Below, piece after piece: positions 1-7,051 of a stretch of 64,000 nt of DNA. The notes under the pieces were generated by a model, which searched no databases, was not told the DNA's origin, and worked only from the letters and a program-made list of their open reading frames with translations. A program made the position numbers and the translations under genes. The DNA comes from Symbiopectobacterium purcellii_A (GTDB lineage Bacteria > Pseudomonadota > Gammaproteobacteria > Enterobacterales > Enterobacteriaceae). Location: the NCBI RefSeq assembly GCF_052050035.1, contig NZ_CP189882.1, forward strand, positions 1,302,001 to 1,366,000, given 5' to 3'. Each line of letters starts with the position of its first letter. The first letter of the stretch is position 1.

Positions 1-1
1 C

Positions 2-502
2 TTAATGAATTTGTTTAGATTTAGGTGTGTCGATAAATGAATCCAGCATTTCTTCGGCGCAGGCGATTAACACCTCGTCGATAAAGTCAACCAGCCAAGG
101 GGATGTGCTACGCTTCCAATTAATTTCATCCCGTTTATAAAATTTCATGACGGAGATATATTTATCCTCGGGCTCCTCATCTATCAGAACATCTTCAATC
201 TGCGTCTTGAGCAGCTTTTCAATAACCGTCTTGTCGATTTCCACCACAGTATTTTCATGACAAAAAATAAATTGTCCGTTTGGGCCACGACCAAATCGTT
301 TAATACACTCACCGATATAGTAGAGTGCAGCACAGGACCTTAGTTGAATGCTGTGAATTTCCGCGAACTCTACTTGCTGCTCACGTGTCAGTGGGCGTTG
401 TTTTTCTCCCTGCTTCATATCGATTAACCATTGAGGCATCACTACACCGCTCTTTCTGATAAATTCAACGAGTTCTTTTCCACTCATTTCATCAATATTC
501 AT
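2..502 (-). CDS. Hypothetical protein of the integrative element, 166 aa
   Basis: I do not recognise this protein. It is a complete reading frame (stop at 2-4, ATG at 500-502) encoding a soluble, rather acidic protein with no signal peptide or membrane segment. The N-terminal third is helical and polar. A His-rich/Cys spot (FIFCHEN, about residues 79-85) is the only distinctive feature. It lies downstream of the two small PerC/ANR-like genes on the same strand, separated from them by about 20 bases, so it may be co-transcribed with them. Because it is at the window edge its downstream neighbour is unknown. Membership of the mobile element is inferred from position and from its even spacing with the other accessory genes. 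Confidence is good that it is a gene, low for any function. Confidence 0.65.
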   Translation of the reverse strand: MNIDEMSGKELVEFIRKSGVVMPQWLIDMKQGEKQRPLTREQQVEFAEIHSIQLRSCAALYYIGECIKRFGRGPNGQFIFCHENTVVEIDKTVIEKLLKTQIEDVLIDEEPEDKYISVMKFYKRDEINWKRSTSPWLVDFIDEVLIACAEEMLDSFIDTPKSKQIH

Positions 503-521
503 GGATATAATTCCTGATTAA

Positions 522-692
522 TTAATAACCCTTACGCTCAGAGCAACGCTTGATGGCGTTAATGCAGATATCTTGCTTTTCGCTCGAGGGGGACAGCGGT
601 ACAGCCCGACGCCATAGCGTGACAGCCCGACGGTAAAGCCCTCTGCCCTCCAGCCTCTCAGCGGCCTCGGCAAGGCATGTCCAACCGTTCAT
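522..692 (-). CDS. Small PerC/ANR-like regulator, 56 aa
   Basis: A 56-residue protein beginning MNGWTCLAEAAERLEGRGLYRRA and continuing with an Arg-rich helix and a Cys/Lys-rich end. The pattern AERLEGRGLYRRAVTLW resembles the PerC family of small phage and plasmid activators (helix with a Leu-Arg-Arg-Ala core before Trp). I chose the ATG at 690-692 rather than an upstream in-frame one at 708-710. This ATG overlaps the stop of the preceding gene in an ATGA arrangement, which indicates translational coupling. The two adjacent small proteins look like a divergent pair of the same fold. DNA binding or anti-H-NS-type activity is a family-based guess, not seen in the sequence. Confidence 0.55.
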   Translation of the reverse strand: MNGWTCLAEAAERLEGRGLYRRAVTLWRRAVPLSPSSEKQDICINAIKRCSERKGY

Positions 693-976
693 GAGGCGTT
701 CTCCTCGCAAAGATGGGCTTGCAAAGCTCTCTCGATGACTTTCTTTTCTTTTTTCTCAGCATGTAATCGCTGAGCTTCCAGCTTCAACAGCCAATAACGT
801 TCGTACAGCGAATGACGTTTATTGTTTAGCGTTACCCTTGCCAAAGCATATGCCTTGTTTTTAGGATTTTTGGCATATTCCGCCGCCCGCTTCCATGCAT
901 ACTCAGCCACTTTGTACTGCCGTTGCTTTTCCATCTCTACGGCATGATTGGCCTCTTGATAATAGAGTTCGTTCAT
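689..976 (-). CDS. ANR/PerC-like small regulator, 95 aa
   Basis: A 95-residue, strongly charged helical protein. Residues 8-45 (ANHAVEMEKQRQYKVAEYAW, then AAEYAKNPKNKAYALAR) match the pattern of the ANR family: an Ala/Glu-rich helix, a W-x-x-A-A turn, then NP.N..YA.AR. ANR proteins (Aar-type) are small regulators found on prophages and pathogenicity islands of enterobacteria. It ends with an ATGA overlap onto the next small gene, so both are translated from one message. The intergenic stretch upstream (977-1214) is the likely promoter region. Family assignment is by eye from the motif and should be treated as probable, not certain. Confidence 0.6.
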   Translation of the reverse strand: MNELYYQEANHAVEMEKQRQYKVAEYAWKRAAEYAKNPKNKAYALARVTLNNKRHSLYERYWLLKLEAQRLHAEKKEKKVIERALQAHLCEENAS

Positions 977-1214
977 CGCATATCCTGTATTTAGTTAAGG
1001 GAATCCCCTGCGGCTATTTCCGCATCATTTAAAATTATTGATTCATTTTAAGTGTTAATACCTGCCGCTCATGGCACCCTGTTTTATTTTATTCTGATGT
1101 TTTCACCTTTGGAAAAAATGTGAATTTCGCCACCCGATTAGAATACTCCACCCGTCTTTATAATCCCTAAGTGTTAGTAACGATCAAACTATTCATACCC
1201 ATCGATATAAACAG
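977..1214 (-). promoter_or_regulatory. Intergenic regulatory stretch upstream of the small-regulator operon
   Basis: No gene is seen here. On the minus strand there is a possible sigma-70 promoter, with TTGATC near 1185 and TATAAA near 1160, but the spacing of 19 is long. The stretch is AT-rich compared with the flanking genes. It would drive the ANR-like, PerC-like and 166-residue genes. Confidence 0.25.
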
Positions 1215-1817
1215 TTAGGTGTTATTTATTACCTTGCCAAAGTCGCCTAAATCGCAGATAGAAATCTGATGCAGGTCAATGAGTGTCTTTATTGCCGGGC
1301 GTATCTGCTTTAATTCCTTGCGGCGTAATGTCATGGCAGCACTACCGGGTTTACCGTGACCGTGAGAGGATTCCTTTTCAGCCTTGGCAACAATATGCTG
1401 GGCTTTCTCTGCTGGCATTTGGCTTAACTCTTCGAGGCTGGGGATCTCGACGTGGCGGAGTTCGCCCAGAGTGTTGCGGCGGAAGTAGGTTTCGACCATC
1501 TGAATTTGTACGTTCCATGCCAAAGGGTCATTGAACGGCTTGACCAATATCAGATAGCCGCGTTCTGTTACGAGGATCCCCCTCGGTGTACGCGATGGAA
1601 AAGCGCCCTTCAACGACTCGGTACGTATAACGTCCTGAGTCACATCGAAGAAGTCCACTCCTTCAACAAAGCGATCACGATGCAAGGTAAAGGTACGTTT
1701 TGCTGTGCCTTTCTTTCGACCGTGGGCCTTATCAATCATGGCAAATGTGACGACACGCTTACCTTGGTATTCGACTACCGGCATGGCGGTGTTCTGGATG
1801 GCGACAAAGTTAGACAT
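1215..1817 (-). CDS. ORF6N-domain phage-type protein, 200 aa
   Basis: The N-terminal 100 residues carry the ORF6N/KilA-N-associated pattern of phage antirepressors. A beta strand with VVEYQGKRVVTFAMIDKAH is followed by the R.F..HRDRFVEGVDFF segment and then LVTERGYLILVKPFNDPLAW, which is typical of Rha/Ant-like DNA-binding modules. The C-terminal half is Lys/Glu/His-rich, with a short Gly-rich linker, and ends in a helical segment. In P4-like satellites such proteins sit in the early, regulatory region, as here. The start codon overlaps the stop of the preceding small gene by 8 bases, so the two are probably coupled. It probably regulates element gene expression; the exact target is unknown. 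Confidence 0.75.
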   Translation of the reverse strand: MSNFVAIQNTAMPVVEYQGKRVVTFAMIDKAHGRKKGTAKRTFTLHRDRFVEGVDFFDVTQDVIRTESLKGAFPSRTPRGILVTERGYLILVKPFNDPLAWNVQIQMVETYFRRNTLGELRHVEIPSLEELSQMPAEKAQHIVAKAEKESSHGHGKPGSAAMTLRRKELKQIRPAIKTLIDLHQISICDLGDFGKVINNT

Positions 1818-2148
1818 GTGCCACCCCCTGAACGGTAACGATTTCCGTTATGGTTAAAGGTGGGGTGATTTTGACCATACCTTGAGAAATAGAGATTTCC
1901 TCTATGCCTTCATGCGACCTCGTATGTTTTCCATACGTGGTTGAGCCCACAGGTTGACGTCCAGCCCATATCAGGCGGCTGTCTTTGAACAGGGCGATGA
2001 AGGTACCGCGATCTTGGCGTGTGAACGACACTTTGCCGTAGGGCGTGGTGGAGTATTCTGGGATAATCCAGTAGGTATCAATAAACTCAGAGCGAGTTTG
2101 GGTAAAGCTCGGCTTGCCCCTGCCGAGAAGGGCGGTATAGTTACTCAT
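1810..2148 (-). CDS. Hypothetical protein upstream of ORF6N gene, 112 aa
   Basis: I do not recognise this protein. I place its start at ATG 2146-2148, which follows a good ribosome binding site (GAGGTAG, 3-9 bases upstream), and it ends overlapping the ORF6N gene. It begins MSNYTALLGRGKPSF and has beta-rich composition: FIDTYWIIPEYSTTPYGKVSF, then GTFIALFKDSRLIWAG. The same frame stays open upstream to 2967, so the protein could in principle be longer. The strong internal ribosome site and a real-looking opposite-strand gene at 2285-2464 argue for the short form. Position between AlpA and ORF6N genes suggests a P4-type early or immunity function, which is inference. Confidence 0.5.
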   Translation of the reverse strand: MSNYTALLGRGKPSFTQTRSEFIDTYWIIPEYSTTPYGKVSFTRQDRGTFIALFKDSRLIWAGRQPVGSTTYGKHTRSHEGIEEISISQGMVKITPPLTITEIVTVQGVAHV

Positions 2149-2967
2149 AGCTACCTCGATAATAATGCTATCGTTGGTGGTCAGAGGCCCGGTTAGTGTT
2201 GTCGCACTGCCGGGCTTCGTTGTTTGAGGTAAGCACTTGTCGTACACTTGGCTTACAACTTCACTATATACAGGAGTATACCAAGTGTCAACCATGAGTA
2301 TCCAAGGTAAGGGAAGCAAGCAAATTGCTTTGCGTGTCGAAGCACCACTTGAAGAAGGGATTAAAAAAGCTCTTTCACAAGATGGTGACGCTTCTGTTTC
2401 AGCTTGGATAAAGCGAATTATCAGAAAAGAATTGCAGTCACGAGGCATCGACCCCAAAGCCTGACTAGTCTGTTGGCATTGAGCAAAGCCAGTAGCTTGC
2501 AAGTAGGAATTGTGGTGTGATTCGTTCGCTTCCTCACAAGTGAGCAACTGCATGACTCGAAGGGCCGGACGTGGCCCTTTTTCTTTGCCTGTCGTCTGCA
2601 CAAATGCCGATTCAGGCTTTATATTCAATAGGTTATCTGAGCGCAACCTCCCCAAAGGGGCGGAAGCTAACCCATTGATTTCATTGCGAGAGGTCACGGT
2701 GACCCCCTGCATGAGGCTGCAACCTGCCGAATCCTCCGAGGTCATCGATACAGTGACCTCGGCGCTATCCGTTGCTGTCACTTTGACGGAGCTAAATATT
2801 AAGCTCAGTGGGCCAGCCAAGGGGAAGGCTTCTTTCTGGCTGGCCTTCCCCAAGTCAATTAATCCCTCCGTTTCAAAGGGAGGAATACCGCATTGGAATA
2901 TATCGCCCACTGGATTTAAGGCGCAGGGGAACCCATCACGGCCATTAGCCATGTTTGACATTTTCAT
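1810..2967 (-). CDS. Alternative long reading frame, 385 aa, doubtful
   Basis: The frame that contains the 112-residue gene is open for 1158 bases from an ATG at 2965-2967, which itself has a plausible ribosome site (GAGG seven bases upstream). The N-terminal part (MANGRDGFPCALNPVG, then CGIPPFETEGLIDLGKA) reminds me of leader reading frames found in P4-like satellites. The middle is low-quality protein: it is Ser/Thr-rich with scattered Cys and is antisense to a likely ribbon-helix-helix gene. I therefore think that at most the first 100 or so codons are translated as a leader peptide and that the real downstream product starts at 2148. It is listed because the start is well formed. Confidence 0.25.
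   Translation of the reverse strand: MKMSNMANGRDGFPCALNPVGDIFQCGIPPFETEGLIDLGKASQKEAFPLAGPLSLIFSSVKVTATDSAEVTVSMTSEDSAGCSLMQGVTVTSRNEINGLASAPLGRLRSDNLLNIKPESAFVQTTGKEKGPRPALRVMQLLTCEEANESHHNSYLQATGFAQCQQTSQALGSMPRDCNSFLIIRFIQAETEASPSCERAFLIPSSSGASTRKAICLLPLPWILMVDTWYTPVYSEVVSQVYDKCLPQTTKPGSATTLTGPLTTNDSIIIEVAMSNYTALLGRGKPSFTQTRSEFIDTYWIIPEYSTTPYGKVSFTRQDRGTFIALFKDSRLIWAGRQPVGSTTYGKHTRSHEGIEEISISQGMVKITPPLTITEIVTVQGVAHV
2244..2288 (+). promoter_or_regulatory. Inverted repeat spanning RHH gene promoter
   Basis: ACACTTGG and its complement CCAAGTGT are separated by 29 bases and flank a TATATA-like stretch and the AGGAG ribosome site. A third partial copy (CACTTG) sits at 2235-2240. The arrangement looks like an operator for the ribbon-helix-helix protein; binding is inference. 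Confidence 0.4.
2285..2464 (+). CDS. Ribbon-helix-helix (Arc/CopG-like) protein, 59 aa
   Basis: A 59-residue protein read on the plus strand, opposite to all neighbouring element genes. IALRVEAPLEEGIKKA followed by SVSAWIKRIIRKELQSRG has the beta strand, helix, Ser/Val turn and basic helix of a ribbon-helix-helix repressor. I prefer the GTG at 2285 because AGGAG lies eight bases upstream. The ATG at 2294 lacks a site at proper distance. The promoter region contains an eight-base inverted repeat (ACACTTGG at 2244-2251, CCAAGTGT at 2281-2288) overlapping the start, as expected for autoregulation. No toxin partner is visible next to it, so an orphan antitoxin or a repressor of the divergent phage genes are both possible. 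Confidence 0.6.
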   Translation: MSTMSIQGKGSKQIALRVEAPLEEGIKKALSQDGDASVSAWIKRIIRKELQSRGIDPKA

Positions 2968-3004
2968 ATTTAAACCTCGGTTACTTAACTATGTTGTTGC
3001 ACTA

Positions 3005-3232
3005 TTAATCAGCCTGTTGGGTTAATTTTTTCCGAGTCTCATACCACTGACGTACAGCAGCGGCATCGAAAACTGTCGCACGTTCGGATAATTTGATGGG
3101 TTTGGGGAAGTCCGGCTTTTTGGTATAGCGCCAAATGGTTACTTCACTAACAGCAAGAAACTGAGCAACACTTTTTATGCGAGCATTGCCGGTGGTGGGG
3201 AATGATACGGATGTTACCTCATGTGTCTTCAT
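3005..3232 (-). CDS. AlpA-family transcriptional regulator, 75 aa
   Basis: A 75-residue MerR-fold helix-turn-helix protein of the AlpA/phage-regulator type. RIKSVAQFLAVSEVTIWRYTKK is the helix-turn-helix, and DFPKPIKLSERATVFDAAAVRQWYE is the wing with the usual FP.P..L......F....V..W pattern. AlpA-like proteins activate excision or the early operon of P4-like and CP4-57-like elements by acting on the integrase promoter. Here it sits two genes from the integrase, with a hypothetical gene and an IS3 copy between, which is the usual position in P4-like satellites. The ATG at 3230-3232 is the family start. High confidence for family, moderate for its role in this element. Confidence 0.85.
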   Translation of the reverse strand: MKTHEVTSVSFPTTGNARIKSVAQFLAVSEVTIWRYTKKPDFPKPIKLSERATVFDAAAVRQWYETRKKLTQQAD

Positions 3233-3335
3233 CTAATTTCCTGCCAGTTGATGATGTGTAATTGGCAGGCACTCTAGCCTAAAAAATTTTCCGGTATAAG
3301 GGAGAGTAGACGTACTCTCCCTCTATAGTAAGTTA

Positions 3336-4244
3336 CTATCCCCCTTGCTTTGTTCCGAAGTTTATAGCCGCCCTCAGGTGTTTCAATATCACTTCATCGT
3401 TAGCTATATGTAATATTGGAATTTCTGAAATGTGGTTTTTAATTGCACTAAGCCATTTTTCTGTGCTAATTTCTTTCATCTTTCCCCTACATTCATCAGG
3501 GTAAGCACTTAGTATATGTATTGCCGCCTTGTATAACTTTTCTCTATTTATCGCGAACCTCTCTTTGTTTGGATGGGGAGGAATTAAATAAAATGGATTT
3601 GCATCAGCATCTTTAAATCCTGTGCTAAATAAAGGAACGTCTTCTTGTCTTTTATTATATAAAAATTCAATGTCATCCTTTAATATCCAAAGATGACTTT
3701 TTTCAATCGCTTTATTCAACCATACACTATTACATTTGTCATTTTCAGGAACAGCTATACCAAAAAGTTTTTTATGCACACCATTTATACATAGACGCAT
3801 ACTATAGTTTTTAAATTCTTGCTTCAAAAATGGGAGTAAGCGAACATCTTCCATCAGTCTTTCACGTCCAAACTCTAGATCCATTAAAACACACAAGTCT
3901 ATTTCCCAAAATCCTCTTGTTGCACCACGTAGTAGAAAATACATTCTATCCTCATCCACCTCATAGCCATCTTTATTTTCATTTACATAAAAAATTGAAT
4001 GTATTATAGTTGGATGCTCATCAATCTCTGGAGAACAAAATAAATCCACTAGATTTTCATTGTCCTTAAATACTTGTAATGTACAACTGTGTTCATCCAA
4101 GTAAACACCTAGTTTTATCGCACCAATAGCCCCAAAATGGAGAACATCATCAATATCACACGAAAGAAGCTTTGCCGCTTTCTCGATAGAGCAATACTCC
4201 ATTGCAGGTATATTACCCCATAACTCAAGCTTTTTGGAATTCAT
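3336..4244 (-). CDS. Unrecognised AT-rich cargo protein, 302 aa
   Basis: A complete gene of unknown function in the slot between the integrase and AlpA, where P4-like elements usually carry cargo such as defence or fitness genes. I chose ATG 4242-4244 because AAAGG lies about ten bases upstream; a longer frame reaches 4271. Residues 10-45 (AMEYCSIEKAAKLLSCDIDDVLHFGAIGAI) look like an excisionase-type helix-turn-helix. The remainder is a mixed alpha/beta protein with no signal peptide or membrane span and no catalytic motif that I can name. The sequence is clearly more AT-rich than its neighbours, a sign of separate origin. It may be a regulator or part of a defence function; neither is shown. 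Confidence 0.7.
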   Translation of the reverse strand: MNSKKLELWGNIPAMEYCSIEKAAKLLSCDIDDVLHFGAIGAIKLGVYLDEHSCTLQVFKDNENLVDLFCSPEIDEHPTIIHSIFYVNENKDGYEVDEDRMYFLLRGATRGFWEIDLCVLMDLEFGRERLMEDVRLLPFLKQEFKNYSMRLCINGVHKKLFGIAVPENDKCNSVWLNKAIEKSHLWILKDDIEFLYNKRQEDVPLFSTGFKDADANPFYLIPPHPNKERFAINREKLYKAAIHILSAYPDECRGKMKEISTEKWLSAIKNHISEIPILHIANDEVILKHLRAAINFGTKQGG

Positions 4245-4388
4245 GTCATCTATACCTTTAATTAGACTCAATAAACGTCAAGATACACGGCAAGGCAGCG
4301 ATAAAGACTTACTGCCCATGTAGTGGTCAACTAATACTGGCCACCGCATTAGACTATATGTAGAACAGTCGCTCAGATTCGTTTGGCG

Positions 4389-5159
4389 TTAAGCCGCCGT
4401 TATACCAGTGAGGCCGAATAGCGCTGTAATACCCGTGATGTAGCGGATAATCGCGTCCTGGGCTTCGCTGAAGCTGTTGTAACCCTTTGTCGGCACCCAT
4501 TCTGTCTTCAGGCTGCGGAAGAACCGCTCCATTGGCGCATTATCCCAGCAGTTACCCCGCCGACTCATACTCTGCTTTATCCGGCAGCGCCACAGGGCTT
4601 GCCGGTATTGACGGCTGGTATAGTGACCCCCTTGGTCGCTGTGGAACATGACGCCTGTTGGCTGCCCCCTGAGTTCCCAGGCCATCTGCAACGCTTTTAC
4701 TGTCAGCGCCAAGTCCGGCGACGTCGACATGGCCCAGCCCACCGGTTTGCGGGCGAACAGGTCCAGCACCACCGCAAGGTAAGCCCAGCATTTGCCCGTC
4801 CAGATGTAGGTCACATCTCTGCACCAGACTTGATCCGGCGCGGTAACCGCGAACTGGCGGTTGAGATGGTTTGGTATTTCAACATGTTCATTGCCGCCGC
4901 GTTTGTATTTGTGAGCCGGTCGCTGGCAGCTGGCGATACCCAGCTCCTTCATCAGCTTACCGGCCAGCCAGCGCCCCATTTTAACGCCAGAGCTACTGGT
5001 GACGATGGTCGCGATGCTTCGAGCGCCGGCAGAGCCGCCGCTGGCGTTCCAGGCTTCCATGACGCGGCTACGATTAACCACGCGCTCACCGTCAGGTTCA
5101 TTAGCGGAAGCTTGCCAGTGCCTGTAGCTGCTGCGATGTACCTCAAAAGTTTGGCACAA
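4389..5159 (-). pseudogene. IS3 transposase orfB, C-terminal frameshift
   Basis: DDE integrase-core transposase. PDQVWCRDVTYIWTGKCWAYLAVVLDLFARKPVGW and HSDQGGHYTSRQYRQALW give the first two aspartates, and NCWDNAPMERFFRSLKTEW gives the glutamate region. Compared with the second copy (10988-11964) the end is out of frame. The conserved tail HWYNGGLTPNESERLF is present in the neighbouring frame just after the YIT triplet, so one base has been gained or lost near 4440. In its normal state this product is made by frameshifting from orfA. The copy is probably inactive or weakly active. Confidence 0.75.
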
Positions 5160-5194
5160 CGCTGTGACCGGGTATAGCGCTCTCAGTCTGTCGA

Positions 5195-5494
5195 CTATCG
5201 TGAACCGTTGAGTGAGTCCGACATTAAGAGCGCCGTAGCCTTTTTTAGAATTTCATTCTCCATTTCAAGGCGTTGGACTTTCTTCTTTATCTCACTCAGC
5301 TCGAGCTGCTCAGCGGTAAGAGGAAGTCCCGCTGGCGTTTTTCCCTGTCGTTCAAGGCGAAGCTTATTGACCCAGCGCGTAATAGCAGAATGGCTGACAT
5401 TAACCGCCTCCGCCGCCTTAACGTATGTGTAGCCGTGGTCGACAACCAGCTTTGCGGCTTCGAGCTTGAATTCCGCCGTAAAATGTTTACGCAT
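5195..5494 (-). CDS. IS3 orfA, HTH transposase subunit, 99 aa
   Basis: Short basic protein with an N-terminal helix-turn-helix (EFKLEAAKLVVDHGYTYVKAAEAVNVSHSAITRWVNKL) and a C-terminal leucine-zipper helix (ELSEIKKKVQRLEMENEILKKATALL), the layout of orfA in the IS51 group. It overlaps or abuts orfB, which is expressed by programmed frameshifting in this family. Confidence 0.85.
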   Translation of the reverse strand: MRKHFTAEFKLEAAKLVVDHGYTYVKAAEAVNVSHSAITRWVNKLRLERQGKTPAGLPLTAEQLELSEIKKKVQRLEMENEILKKATALLMSDSLNGSR

Positions 5495-5589
5495 GAGGTT
5501 ACCTGTCGTGTTGGTGAGGTGAGCATATCACCTCCGATCAGGTGGCCAGTATCAGTGTGCCACTACACCACCCCTTCTACTGGATAGGC

Positions 5590-5617
5590 AGATGCATCTT
5601 GAAGTACGTTGAGTATA
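5590..5617 (-). repeat. Half copy of MITE-C
   Basis: A 28-base stretch (GCAGATGCATCTTGAAGTAC followed by GTTGAGTAT) is the reverse complement of the left end of the 106-bp element at 44232-44337. It lies 25 bases from the IS3 end, so the rest of the copy was probably lost before or during that insertion. Confidence 0.6.
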
Positions 5618-5639
5618 ATCATATATAATAATTCTGGCC

Positions 5640-6863
5640 TTAGCCGTTTTCTAATGAAATCAACAGCTCTGCCCATTTATCCAAAGCTATCCTTCTCTCA
5701 TTTAAGTACTGATGACGATTGTAAATGCCTTCAACACCTTTTATCCGATGGTTTAGGCACCGTTCCGCAACAACAGGATCTATGCCTAATGCGGCAAGAT
5801 GAGTGCGGGCTGTGCGTCGGAAATCGTGAATGGTGAAGTTTGGCACTTCTGGCATTTCTGCTCGTACTTTTGCCAGTGCGACGGGTAGAGTGCTTTCTTG
5901 GATATGGGGGATCATTCTGTTTTGCATTTTTCTAGCTGGCAAAATCCAAGGACTGTTACAGGAAAATGACAGCAACTCTTTAAGCCACTCAATGACCGGA
6001 GGGGCCAACGGTATATCTATAGCATCGCCATTTTTAATCCGTTCTTCCGGCAAGTGCCATATGGCGTTATCTAAGTCGAACTCCTCCCACCGAGCCGCGC
6101 ATAGCTCCATCTTTCGTACACATAGAGCCAATAAGAGCTTGAATGTAATCTCATTTTGACGACTAAACCCCTTCGCCTTTCTCATGGCTTGAAATAGTTT
6201 GATAAGCTCATCTTTAGTCAACCAGCGATCTCGTGCAATTTCTTTACCTCCTGCATCTGCCACTTCAAATGCTGAGCAAGGATTAATATCTAAGGCATGT
6301 CTTTTTATACCATAATCGAATATGCGCCTAGTCCAGCGTAAAACATCCGTTGCTATAGTGGGCGCTCCACGGTCCACAATGCTTTTTAGCATGTCGTCGA
6401 TGTGCCGCGGCTTGACGTCTTCAACTTTCATGTTACCTATGTGGGGATTGATATCTTTGTCTATACGACGGCGCAATATATCTGGATGCTTCCAGCGTGG
6501 CAGTATCTGGCGCTCAAAGTATTCAGCTGCAAGCTCTGATACACGCATGGCGTTTTTCTCGGTTTCTATTTTTTCCAAGGCTTCAGCTTTACGCCCCTGC
6601 TTCTCGGCTGCAACGTCGTAGCCCAGCGCAACACGTGCTGATAACTCTTTTGCCGCTTCTCTTGCTTTGGCAAGAGATAGCTCTGAGTATGATGCTATCA
6701 GCATAACGCGTGACTTCCCCGCAAATTTATACCGAAAACGCCATGTTGGTGATCTATCTGTTTCTCTGTATCTGAGATACAGCCCATTACCATCCGATCT
6801 TCCCTCGAATCTTTCGCTTGCCTTTATCCACGAGCGAATTTGTATATCTGTAAGTCTTGGCAT
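5640..6863 (-). CDS. P4-type tyrosine integrase, 407 aa
   Basis: Site-specific recombinase that integrates and excises the element. The N-terminal DUF4102 arm-binding domain (PRLTDIQIRSWIKAS, then DGNGLYLRYR) is followed by the SAM-like core-binding domain and the catalytic domain. Visible catalytic residues are R in LALCVRKMELCAARWEEFDL, H-x-x-R in FTIHDFRRTARTHLAALG, H in CLNHRIKGVEG and the nucleophile tyrosine in IYNRHQYLNERRIALDKW. The length is as expected for the family (about 400). It faces the yicC side, where a run of inverted repeats suggests the attachment end. There is no frameshift, so the element may still be excisable, although an IS3 copy separates it from AlpA. Confidence 0.92.
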   Translation of the reverse strand: MPRLTDIQIRSWIKASERFEGRSDGNGLYLRYRETDRSPTWRFRYKFAGKSRVMLIASYSELSLAKAREAAKELSARVALGYDVAAEKQGRKAEALEKIETEKNAMRVSELAAEYFERQILPRWKHPDILRRRIDKDINPHIGNMKVEDVKPRHIDDMLKSIVDRGAPTIATDVLRWTRRIFDYGIKRHALDINPCSAFEVADAGGKEIARDRWLTKDELIKLFQAMRKAKGFSRQNEITFKLLLALCVRKMELCAARWEEFDLDNAIWHLPEERIKNGDAIDIPLAPPVIEWLKELLSFSCNSPWILPARKMQNRMIPHIQESTLPVALAKVRAEMPEVPNFTIHDFRRTARTHLAALGIDPVVAERCLNHRIKGVEGIYNRHQYLNERRIALDKWAELLISLENG

Positions 6864-6886
6864 AACGGATACCTAAATTTTGAATT

Positions 6887-6948
6887 TTATGGTGTACCCA
6901 AGGCGATGTACACAAAAGCCATTGGGTACACATCTGGGTACACCATAA
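6887..6948. promoter_or_regulatory. Inverted repeats at integrase end of the element
   Basis: A perfect 14-base inverted repeat, TTATGGTGTACCCA at 6887-6900 and TGGGTACACCATAA at 6935-6948, with a further TGGGTACAC at 6923-6931 between. It sits just upstream of the integrase start and next to yicC. Arm-type integrase sites, an AlpA operator or the attachment core are the likely meanings. No second copy can be seen because the other end of the element lies outside the window. Confidence 0.45.
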
Positions 6949-6987
6949 TCATGCGTTTTAGTGAATCCTCATGATAGCTCCTGATAA

Positions 6988-7012
6988 CAAAAAAGCCCGA
7001 AAAAATCGGGCC
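6988..7012 (-). terminator. Rho-independent terminator of yicC
   Basis: On the minus strand GCCCGA, an A/T loop and TCGGGC are followed by TTTTTT, about 40 bases after the yicC stop. Confidence 0.85.
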
Positions 7013-7051
7013 TGATTGGGTTTGTGAAGCTTATTGATAGTTCTTGAATCC

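Larger units (their letters stand above)
4321..5565 (-). mobile_element. IS3 family element (IS51 group, IS1222-like), copy 1
   Basis: Bounded by imperfect inverted ends beginning TAGTGGTCAACTAATACTGG on the left and the complement of GCCAGTATCAGTGTGCCACTA on the right. It carries orfA and orfB of the IS3 type. No direct repeat flanks it (left CATG, right CACC), so one flank may have been altered after insertion. It is inserted between the element integrase and the cargo gene. A related copy with about the same structure is at 10982-12516. Confidence 0.85.

Noticed and set aside
2421..2603. A 60-codon frame on the minus strand near the RHH gene
   Set aside because: Cys/Arg-rich, no ribosome site, overlaps the better supported RHH gene.
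6863..7050. tRNA or tmRNA gene sought as attachment site at the integrase end
   Set aside because: No cloverleaf-like sequence or CCA end is seen; only inverted repeats and the yicC terminator.
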